Assembly: GCA_022510745.1 (NCBI GenBank)
Contig: JAFLSY010000001.1
Span: 545,042 to 609,041 of the forward strand
Direction: 5' to 3'
DNA length: 64,000 nucleotides
Source of the DNA: Lachnospiraceae bacterium
Lineage (GTDB): Bacteria > Bacillota > Clostridia > Lachnospirales > Lachnospiraceae
The translations under genes were made by a program, and so were the position numbers. Positions 52,761 to 59,889 of this stretch are shown here, one piece after another (the stretch's first letter is position 1; each line of letters starts with the position of its first letter). The notes under the pieces are model-generated. The model saw only the letters and a program-made list of their open reading frames with translations, was not told the DNA's origin and searched no databases.

Positions 52761-52817
52761 TGTCTAATCGAATAAACATAAGAAACCGATATATATCGTG
52801 AAGTATAATGATAACAA

Positions 52818-52870
52818 GCCGCTTGGACCTTTCTGGAGAGCGGCGCGGTCCCGACTGACAGAGGGACTGC
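52818..52870 (+). ncRNA. Conserved 5' leader RNA element, copy C
   Basis: GCCGCT (52818-52823) pairs with AGCGGC (52839-52844), enclosing TGGAC and GGAG. Then comes an 8-bp stem (52845-52852 with 52863-52870, one wobble) around the loop GACTGACAGA (52853-52862). A TATAAT at 52804-52809 would start transcription a few bases upstream, so the element lies at the 5' end of the mRNA. Paralog 8 starts 14 bases after it. Confidence 0.75.
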
Positions 52871-52884
52871 AGAAAGGAGGTTTT

Positions 52885-54180
52885 ATGTCGTTTGACGCCG
52901 TACAGGCGGGGTATGCCGGTGAAGCCTACCGATATACCCAGACCAAAACACAGACACAGGTTGTCCGTGGCAGCAGCTTCGACCGTGTGGGGAAGTACAT
53001 GAAGGAGCAAAATACCAGTCAGGTGATCGGACAAGCCGGTGTATTCTTTGGGGAAGAGGGGAAGCGCTATGAAATGCAGGCCCGGTACGCCCCAAATTCC
53101 ACCACGGATAATCCCATTGTTCGGGTGAGTATTAAGGTGGGAAATGAGTGGGTTTCCCATGATGTGAAGGTGTTTGAGGTGGATCCACGCAATGCCTCAC
53201 AGATGGAGATATTTGCCCTGATGAGCTATGCTGACGATCAGGGGATTTCCCGAACGGGCAGTATGGGATCCTACAAACAGCTGCAGATGTATGCGGATAA
53301 TGCACAGCAGAATGGCTACTGGGAGGGAAATGGAAGCCTTGAAGATTTTGTGGGAAACAAGCAGAATTGGATGGGAATAATGGAGCAGATGTATAACGAT
53401 TACGCTGATTCCGGAATTTACAGCCAGTTTGTGAACTGCTGCAATGTGCATACCACCTTACAGTGGTTTCAACTGCGCACGGTGGATTTTTCCCAGCTTA
53501 AGATGGTAGATATGTCGGATAAGGTAAGTTACTCTTATTCTTTTCCAAGTCTGCCTGACGGAGTATTTAAGGCTTTTTTAGAAACAGTGGCTGATGCAGA
53601 GAACAGCGGGATGTCCACAGAGATGAGCAGCCGGCTCTTAAACCATTTGTTGGGACGGATACAAATGATGCAGAAAGAAACCGGCGGCGAGTGTACGCTT
53701 GAGATGGTGATCAAGATGGTCAAGGATGCCTTGGAAGGGTTGGATTATTCCTTGACACCGGAGCTTAAACAGTCCAAGGAGTTAAAGCAGGAGCTGGATA
53801 TGATGAGGTTTTTTTATCAGTCCTGTCTAGATAAACTGGAGAGCCTTAAGGACGGCAGTGTGGAAGAAGTGGAGCAGGAGGAGCTTGAAACGGAGGAAGA
53901 GGAATTTGATGCATGGGAATCCTTTGTGAAAATGCTGGAGGCAATCTATCACAGTATGCTCCGGGGAGAAGAGCCTTCTTATCAGATCGGTGCGCAATCT
54001 TTTACGGAAAAGGAATGGGAAAGATTTCTGGTGAAATTTGACGCTCTGGAAGAAAAAATCCGGGAATTGGTGAAGGAGCGGATAGAAAAGCAGAAGGAAA
54101 AAGAGAAACAGGAGGATGGGAAACTCTCGGAGGAAATGCTTGAACTTTTGTTTGAGGACCGGGATAAGAAGGATGAATAA
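52885..54180 (+). CDS. Paralog 8, second subfamily with long acidic C-terminus
   Basis: A 431-residue protein. Leader 'GYAGEAYRYTQTKTQTQVVRGSSFDRVGKYM'. Residues 50-210 match paralog 4 around 'VKVFEVDPRNASQMEIFALMSYADDQG'. The C-terminal 200 residues are helical and very acidic ('EEVEQEELETEEEEFDAWESFVKMLEAIY') and end in Lys/Glu-rich coiled coil. AAAGGAGG precedes the ATG at 52885. The open frame begins at 52798, but that part is the RNA leader. It has its own promoter and terminator. Confidence 0.75.
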   Translation: MSFDAVQAGYAGEAYRYTQTKTQTQVVRGSSFDRVGKYMKEQNTSQVIGQAGVFFGEEGKRYEMQARYAPNSTTDNPIVRVSIKVGNEWVSHDVKVFEVDPRNASQMEIFALMSYADDQGISRTGSMGSYKQLQMYADNAQQNGYWEGNGSLEDFVGNKQNWMGIMEQMYNDYADSGIYSQFVNCCNVHTTLQWFQLRTVDFSQLKMVDMSDKVSYSYSFPSLPDGVFKAFLETVADAENSGMSTEMSSRLLNHLLGRIQMMQKETGGECTLEMVIKMVKDALEGLDYSLTPELKQSKELKQELDMMRFFYQSCLDKLESLKDGSVEEVEQEELETEEEEFDAWESFVKMLEAIYHSMLRGEEPSYQIGAQSFTEKEWERFLVKFDALEEKIRELVKERIEKQKEKEKQEDGKLSEEMLELLFEDRDKKDE

Positions 54181-54203
54181 AAGAAAGGCATAACTGTTTA
54201 TAG

Positions 54204-54242
54204 ACCATCGGTTCTGTATAAAACAGAACCGGTGGTTTTTTA
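54204..54242 (+). terminator. Terminator after paralog 8
   Basis: A 13-14-bp stem (54204-54217 with 54223-54236) followed by TTTTTT. Confidence 0.85.
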
Positions 54243-54257
54243 TCACAGTCCATTCCC

Positions 54258-54851
54258 CTACATATACGGAAACAGATATATCACCCGATTGGGCGTGGCT
54301 AAATCTGCGGAGTAATAGCATAGCTTGACAACCTCCACACCGGTTTCGCCGTAGCGTCCCAATTTCCATTCCTGCAAGATGAGCCGGTCCTGTTTGTTGT
54401 AAAGCTCGTCGGTGATGATGCCGTCCGTGCGGACAGAGATTTCTACTACATTTCCAAAGAGGGTATCTTCCGCAGAGGTGGTTTCCGTAACACGGAAGCG
54501 GGGCAGGGTCAGATGACAGATCATCACCAAAATTGACACTGCTGTTACTACTGAAGGCACAATGAAGAACAGGATCTTGCGCCTGTGGGGGATGGCAGTC
54601 TCCTGTGTATCCGGGGTGGCATGGATATCTACAGTTTCCGGTATCGAAGCGGTCTCCATCAGTTCCTCCACAGAAACGCCAAACAGATTCGCAATCTTAC
54701 ACACTGTTTCAATATCAGGATAGTTTTGTCCGTTCTCCCATTTACTGACTGCGGAAGTAGTCACATACAACTTTTCCGCCAGCTCCTGCTGTGTGATATG
54801 GCGCTCTTTGCGTAGACACTTGAGTGCCTGTCCAAACTCTTTCTTATCCAT
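54258..54851 (-). CDS. XRE-family regulator with membrane segment
   Basis: A 197-residue protein: an HTH_3 domain (residues 6-62, 'ITQQELAEKLYVTTSAVSKWENGQNYPDIETVCKIANLFGVSVEELM'), a linker, a membrane segment near 92-114, and a C-terminal extracytoplasmic part of about 80 residues. Such membrane-tethered XRE regulators are common in Clostridia. It converges with paralog 8 and is divergent from the solute-binding lipoprotein gene, which it may control. Confidence 0.85.
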   Translation of the reverse strand: MDKKEFGQALKCLRKERHITQQELAEKLYVTTSAVSKWENGQNYPDIETVCKIANLFGVSVEELMETASIPETVDIHATPDTQETAIPHRRKILFFIVPSVVTAVSILVMICHLTLPRFRVTETTSAEDTLFGNVVEISVRTDGIITDELYNKQDRLILQEWKLGRYGETGVEVVKLCYYSADLATPNRVIYLFPYM

Positions 54852-55030
54852 ATGTTCAGTCCTCTGTAAAAGATTTTCGCACTTTCCATTAGTCTTTACT
54901 AATCAAAAATGCCTAAAATACGCAATTGTTCCAAATACTCAATATTCATTTTAGCATGTTTGGGCTATAATCACAATCAGATGAACGTGCACGGATATCA
55001 AAAAGTGAAAAAGCGAAAGGAGAGCTGACC

Positions 55031-57046
55031 ATGAGAATAGCCATACGCAGGCGGAGAATCCAACAGAACAGGATACTGCTTTTACTGTTGCTCATGATAC
55101 CTATATGTCTGAGCGGCTGCGGGAAGATGGAGGAAAATATTGAGACGGAAAACATGGCCGAAAGTGAATTTATAATGGCTGACACAGATGTCATATATGA
55201 CGTGGAGGTGGAAACAAGTATTCTGGATGTACCGGATCATTGTCTGGGCGTGCAGTATGACGGTGAGAGGGCTGTGGCTTTTTACAGCATGTATGACGAA
55301 AGCGCTTATGCATACGACGGTAATCTGTATGAGTACGATATTTTTAATGACAGCTTTCAAATCCTGCTGAAAGAGCTTCCCCAGGAACTGATAAACGGCA
55401 ATATGATCTGGTACAGAACCACCGGTGGACACTATTATGTTTATAATAAACAGTCTTTCTACTGTCTGGATGAGGACGGAGAAGAGTTGTGCTGGCAGCA
55501 TATAGAAGGAGAGCTTGTCCAGATTGCTGAGACAAGGGGGCAGGATATCGTGATGCTGTTCTATGACTCCGGCCACTATCTTTATCATCTGGGATTGTTT
55601 TATCTGGAGGAGAAAAAACTGGAGGATAAGGGGCAGCTGACGGAAGTGGATGCCATCTACCATATCGCACCCGGTTATAAAGAGGATGTGCTGATCTTAA
55701 ATTCCAGGGACGGTATCTATGATATAAATCTGGATACCATGCAAAGGACCTATTATCTGAAATGGGATACCATATCCTACAACCCAACACAAGGTAAGAT
55801 TATGGACTATCGTCAGACAGGAAACGGAGAATGTGAACTTTTAACCTATTCTTATGATAAGGATAGGTATTACCGGGACTTACTGGCTGTAAAGTCGTTT
55901 GATGAGGAGGGGAGGTCCATTATCACCTACCGCACCGGCTATGCCACGGATTCCATGAAAAACATGGTGGTTGCGTTTAATCAGAGCCAATCAGAATACT
56001 ATGTGGTGCTGGAGAGCAGTCAGCTTGGCAGCGCAATGGACGATGGGCAGAAAAATGCCATAGAGATTGCCGCCGGCCGCGGCCCGGATCTGATTGATGA
56101 CAGCGCTCTTAACAACATCTATGACCTTATCCGTCAGGGCGCTCTGGAAGATTTAAGTCCCTATATTGCAGACAGCAAAATTAATACGGAGGATTATTTT
56201 CCGGCGGCTTTCGCAAGGCTAAGTGTGGACGGAGGCACATATGGGATTTGTTATGAGCAGGGTGTGCGAATGACTTATATGGACAAGAAGATGTTTACGG
56301 ATACGGAGGATATGGATATATCCACACTGCTTTACTGTCTGGAGACTTATGAAAAGGATAAGGTGGTATTCAACAATCAGTATATCTATATACCTTTAAA
56401 AATTCTCAATTATTATCTGGAATTGTCCGATGATCTGTACGGTATGATCGACTGGGAAAACCATACCTGCGATTTTGACAATCCCCTATGGTACCGGATG
56501 CTGGAAACCGCAAATCGCTATGGCTTTAGAAATGGTCGTAACAATTATGAAGATGTGGCGTACCTCGGCTTTTTTACAGACTTTCCATCCTATATGGAAG
56601 GCGATAACGATGCGCGGAATGATCACATGATTCCCGTCGGACACCCGGTGGAGGATACCATGTCTCCCGTACTTCATCTCACTGCAATCGGTATTAATTC
56701 TCAGTCTCCCAATAAAGAAGGTGCATGGGCTTTTCTGGAATTTTGTTTAAGTCAGACCGCACAGGATCAAACTTCCTATTTCCCCGTAAAGAGGGATGTT
56801 TTTGAACGCAGGGCTAAAAAAGCGTTGGAAAATCTGGCTATGGCGGATCGGCCTATTACGCAGGCGCAGATAGATGAACTGACGAATCTGTTGGAGAATG
56901 GCAGAGCTGATTCCATCCGAAATCTCCACCCGCTGGCCATCATTGTAGAGGAATGTGATTCCTACTTTAACGGGGATAAATCTGCGGAAGAGGTCACGAG
57001 GATCATTGAGAACCGGGTTGGTCTGTATCTGCAGGAAATGGATTGA
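55031..57046 (+). CDS. Large solute-binding lipoprotein
   Basis: A 671-residue lipoprotein with lipobox 'LSGC' (Cys30). The N-terminal 270 residues have propeller-like strands ('GVQYDGERAVAFYSMYDESAYAYDGNLYEYDIF', 'HYYVYNKQSFYCLDEDG'). The C-terminal 360 are an extracellular solute-binding domain ('GRGPDLIDDSALNNIYDLIRQGALEDLSPYI', 'PNKEGAWAFLEFCLSQ'). The start has GAAAGGAG. No permease genes follow, so it is an orphan here. The two halves resemble the separate lipoproteins at 26.4 and 28.1 kb. Confidence 0.82.
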   Translation: MRIAIRRRRIQQNRILLLLLLMIPICLSGCGKMEENIETENMAESEFIMADTDVIYDVEVETSILDVPDHCLGVQYDGERAVAFYSMYDESAYAYDGNLYEYDIFNDSFQILLKELPQELINGNMIWYRTTGGHYYVYNKQSFYCLDEDGEELCWQHIEGELVQIAETRGQDIVMLFYDSGHYLYHLGLFYLEEKKLEDKGQLTEVDAIYHIAPGYKEDVLILNSRDGIYDINLDTMQRTYYLKWDTISYNPTQGKIMDYRQTGNGECELLTYSYDKDRYYRDLLAVKSFDEEGRSIITYRTGYATDSMKNMVVAFNQSQSEYYVVLESSQLGSAMDDGQKNAIEIAAGRGPDLIDDSALNNIYDLIRQGALEDLSPYIADSKINTEDYFPAAFARLSVDGGTYGICYEQGVRMTYMDKKMFTDTEDMDISTLLYCLETYEKDKVVFNNQYIYIPLKILNYYLELSDDLYGMIDWENHTCDFDNPLWYRMLETANRYGFRNGRNNYEDVAYLGFFTDFPSYMEGDNDARNDHMIPVGHPVEDTMSPVLHLTAIGINSQSPNKEGAWAFLEFCLSQTAQDQTSYFPVKRDVFERRAKKALENLAMADRPITQAQIDELTNLLENGRADSIRNLHPLAIIVEECDSYFNGDKSAEEVTRIIENRVGLYLQEMD

Positions 57047-57072
57047 TAATCGAACACATTTTCTGTTATAAT
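57043..57072 (+). promoter_or_regulatory. Promoter of the truncated polymerase gene
   Basis: TTGATA (57043-57048), 18 bases, TATAAT (57067-57072) with TGT before it. I see no canonical LexA box. Confidence 0.6.
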
Positions 57073-57136
57073 ATCCTCAGAGCCAATTGAGTATTGCCCG
57101 AACATGGCGGCAATACTTTAAAAAAGGAGAATCCGT

Positions 57137-57247
57137 ATGACAGAAGAGCGCCAATATATTGCCATAGATTTAAAATCCTTTTATGCATCCGTGGAATGCG
57201 TGGAGCGGAAGCTGGACCCGCTGACCACAAATCTGGTAGTAGATTAG
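57137..57247 (+). pseudogene. Truncated Y-family DNA polymerase gene
   Basis: An ATG with AAAAAGGAG opens 'YIAIDLKSFYASVECVERKLDPLTTNLVV', the invariant N-terminus of UmuC/DinB-type translesion polymerases, including the catalytic Asp in 'IDLKSFYASVE'. It stops after 36 residues, where the family continues with several hundred more. The break point is within a few bases of the AraC-family stop codon on the other strand (57244), so the gene was cut by insertion or deletion at this junction. Confidence 0.85.
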
Positions 57248-58326
57248 ATTGAAGAATGCTGGGTATGCAATTTCCGGTATTCATGGGGCGACATATGGTA
57301 GTGTTCTTGAAAAATCTTATAAAAATGTGTTCTATTTGAGAAATTCAGGGAAGTTACAATTTCAGAAATTGATAAATTGCTGCAGGTCAAAAGTTCTGCA
57401 GCTTTTTTCATGCAAAAAGTCATACCGTAATCATAGATTGATAATCCGGTATATTTTTTTACAATATTATTTAAATAAACTCCAGAATAGTGCAGTGTAT
57501 CGGACAGTTCTTGTCGCGTAATTCTTCCGTTCGTTCTATACATATTTTCGGTAATCATATCGTATATTTTATTTTCTGAATCCGTTCCAATCTGTACAGG
57601 TGTAGTCATGTAATTCTCTGTTGAATTAAGTAAATGAAACAGTCTGCAAAACAGATTCATGATGACAGAAGACGAGCCAATGCTCGGGGTGAGTAACTCT
57701 TTTGTCAGCAGTTCAAAAATATGATGAACACTTGAGGCAGTCTGGGAATTTTGTTCAACCGGTATGAAGTCAATATATTTTTTTGCTGTATTTCCACTAT
57801 CCTGTAAATTTGATAAGAGAAATTCTTCTAAAAGAGAAGTGGAATGTTCTTTCTCAATGTTGAAGAAGTTAAAGAAGAGATTTCTGTATAACTCATGCAT
57901 AAAAGAATCGGAGAGTTGCAAAAAAACAGCGCGAAAGTCTGTATAGTATTCTTCTGTATGCTGGACCTTTTTATTTAGGAGACAACAGCTTCCGGTGGTA
58001 TACAAATGCCGCCTGTTTTCAATGTTCTGATAGACTTCTCCTTCAAGGACAAGGAGCAATTCGTAATAATCGTGGTGGTGCATGGAATTTGTCAAATATG
58101 GCTGGACATCTTCTTTGCGCTGAGAAAAATAAACAGAGAAGTCCGGCGATAGGATGGTTGTGAGATAAAAATTCTCGTTATCTTTGGGGTGAACTGTCAG
58201 GAAATAAAGTTGGAAAGGAATCTTTAATTGATAGAAGGAAGGGATAAATCCCTCTTTTGCATCTATAATCAGATGATCTCTCAAAGAATCTATATCTGCT
58301 GTCTCTAAGCTATAAATCTGTTGCAT
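57244..58326 (-). CDS. AraC-family transcriptional regulator
   Basis: A 360-residue regulator. The N-terminal cupin-like half includes 'YYELLLVLEGEVYQNIENRRHLYTTGSCCLLNKKVQHTE', the usual sugar-sensing fold. The C-terminal 100 residues hold two HTH motifs ('ITRQELSDTLHYSGVYLNNIVKKYTGLSIYDY' and 'LSISEIVTSLNFSNRTHFYKIFQEHYHMSPHEYRK'). It is divergent from the GPH transporter gene and very likely activates the glycoside operon in response to its sugar. Confidence 0.9.
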   Translation of the reverse strand: MQQIYSLETADIDSLRDHLIIDAKEGFIPSFYQLKIPFQLYFLTVHPKDNENFYLTTILSPDFSVYFSQRKEDVQPYLTNSMHHHDYYELLLVLEGEVYQNIENRRHLYTTGSCCLLNKKVQHTEEYYTDFRAVFLQLSDSFMHELYRNLFFNFFNIEKEHSTSLLEEFLLSNLQDSGNTAKKYIDFIPVEQNSQTASSVHHIFELLTKELLTPSIGSSSVIMNLFCRLFHLLNSTENYMTTPVQIGTDSENKIYDMITENMYRTNGRITRQELSDTLHYSGVYLNNIVKKYTGLSIYDYGMTFCMKKAAELLTCSNLSISEIVTSLNFSNRTHFYKIFQEHYHMSPHEYRKLHTQHSSI

Positions 58327-58358
58327 TTCTAGTCCTCTCTTTATAATCTATTATGTAT

Positions 58359-58418
58359 TTGATACAAAAGCTATAAATTTACAAATATATATGTCATTTT
58401 TATTTTATATTGTATCAA
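58359..58418. promoter_or_regulatory. Inverted repeat in the AraC/GPH divergent region
   Basis: TTGATACAA (58359-58367) and TTGTATCAA (58410-58418) are exact inverted copies with centres 51 bp apart, between the two divergent genes. A TATAAT (58420-58425) follows the second copy. They may be operators of the AraC regulator. Confidence 0.45.
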
Positions 58419-58470
58419 TTATAATATTATTTGTAAAGAAACTATTAAAACCAAAAAGGAGAGGGTAAAA

Positions 58471-59823
58471 ATGAGCGGTAGAGATAAGAACAAAGCAGCA
58501 AATCCGGATCATGTGCCATTTGGGAAACTGTTAGCATGGCAGATGCGTCCTATTTCCCTTGGAGCAGTAACAATTATTACCATGTATCTGTCCTTATATT
58601 GCACGGATACACTGGGAATGCCGGCAGCATTGGTCGGAACTTTATTGATGGCAAGTAAGATATTTGACGGTGTGACAGATATTTTTGCCGGGTGGCTGAT
58701 TGACAACACAAAAACAAAATGGGGTAAGGCAAGACCATATGAGCTGAGTATCATAGGCGTATGGGTTTGCATGTTTGCACTGTTTGCAACTTCCGACACA
58801 TGGAGTATGACAGCAAAGTCTGCATGGCTCTTTATCATGTATACATTGATATTTTCTGTGTTCCAAACTTTGTTAAATGCGGCAGAGACACCCTACATTA
58901 TCAGGGCATTTAAAACACCGCTGGCAGTTACGAAGGTGTCTGCATATGGTGGAATTATCGTAACACTGGGATCAATGGTAATTTCTGTATCTTTCCCGAT
59001 TCTGGTTGGAACGATGGGAAATAGTACAGCAGGATGGAGAAAGCTTATTGCGATGTATGCAATCCCCCTTGTGTGTCTCGGATTGCTCCGATTCCTGTTT
59101 GTAAAAGAGGAAAATGATGTTGTCGAAGATAATAAAGACGACAGAGTCAAAATCAAAGATATTTTACAGGTTATTACAAGTAATAAGTATGTATGGCTGA
59201 TGGGACTTGCATGTATGGTGCCGCAGCTTGCGACAAGTCTGTCTGCCGGTACATATTATTTCACATGGATTGTTGGAGATATTGGCAAGTACTCGGCCAT
59301 CCAGATGGTAAGCATGCTGTCACTGATTTTGATCATTTTATTCCCTACACTGATGAAAAAGTTTTCGGCAATGCAGTTGATTGGGGCGTCAGCAGTTATT
59401 GCGATTGCAGGATATGTACTCTGCTTCTTCTCCGGAGCAAACATGTTGCTGATTGCAGTTGGATTTTTCCTTAGCAGTATGATTACTTTGCCGACCTCGT
59501 ATATGAAGGCACCAATCATTATGCAGATATCGGATTACAATGAATATAACGGGAAGCCGAGAATGGAAGCTACTATGGCTGCGGTTGCAAACTTCTTAAA
59601 TAAGATCGGAAGTGCTTTTGGCTCTTTTCTTCTTGGCATTATGCTGACCATGGGCGGATATGACGGCAACTTGGATGTTCAGCCGGATGGCGCGATCATG
59701 ATGATAAGACTTCTTTTCAGCTTTGTACCGGCAGCCATTATGGTTGTTGTGATAATCTGTACGATTGCTTTCCGTCCGTTGGATAAGTTTTCGAGAGAAA
59801 AAGAAATGCAGAGCGAGGCATAG
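58471..59823 (+). CDS. GPH-family sugar:cation symporter
   Basis: A 450-residue transporter with about 12 membrane helices. The family signature 'MASKIFDGVTDIFAGWLIDNTKTKWGKARPYEL' (residues 68-100) marks the glycoside-pentoside-hexuronide:cation symporters (MelB/GusB/XynP type). It likely imports a beta-glycoside or glucuronide for the hydrolases that follow. AAAAAGGAGAG precedes the ATG. Confidence 0.92.
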   Translation: MSGRDKNKAANPDHVPFGKLLAWQMRPISLGAVTIITMYLSLYCTDTLGMPAALVGTLLMASKIFDGVTDIFAGWLIDNTKTKWGKARPYELSIIGVWVCMFALFATSDTWSMTAKSAWLFIMYTLIFSVFQTLLNAAETPYIIRAFKTPLAVTKVSAYGGIIVTLGSMVISVSFPILVGTMGNSTAGWRKLIAMYAIPLVCLGLLRFLFVKEENDVVEDNKDDRVKIKDILQVITSNKYVWLMGLACMVPQLATSLSAGTYYFTWIVGDIGKYSAIQMVSMLSLILIILFPTLMKKFSAMQLIGASAVIAIAGYVLCFFSGANMLLIAVGFFLSSMITLPTSYMKAPIIMQISDYNEYNGKPRMEATMAAVANFLNKIGSAFGSFLLGIMLTMGGYDGNLDVQPDGAIMMIRLLFSFVPAAIMVVVIICTIAFRPLDKFSREKEMQSEA

Positions 59824-59833
59824 TATTTTCTGC

Positions 59834-59865
59834 AGAATAAGGTGCGTATTGACGCACCTTATTCT
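59834..59865 (+). other. Perfect 14-bp palindrome between transporter and GH2 gene
   Basis: AGAATAAGGTGCGT (59834-59847) pairs with its exact complement (59852-59865) around a 4-base loop, 10 bases after the GPH stop. There is no T tail on either strand, so it is not a standard terminator. It could stabilise or cut the mRNA and so set different levels of transporter and hydrolase. Confidence 0.65.
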
Positions 59866-59889
59866 ATATAGGCAGTCAGAGGTGATCAG

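Noticed and set aside
53827..54369. Long reverse-strand open frame across the 3' part of paralog 8
   Set aside because: It mirrors Glu/Lys-rich coding sequence of the plus-strand gene and has no plausible start or family.
57049..57070. Possible LexA box at the polymerase promoter (CGAAC followed by CTGTT)
   Set aside because: The half-sites are not separated by the canonical four bases and do not form a matching palindrome.
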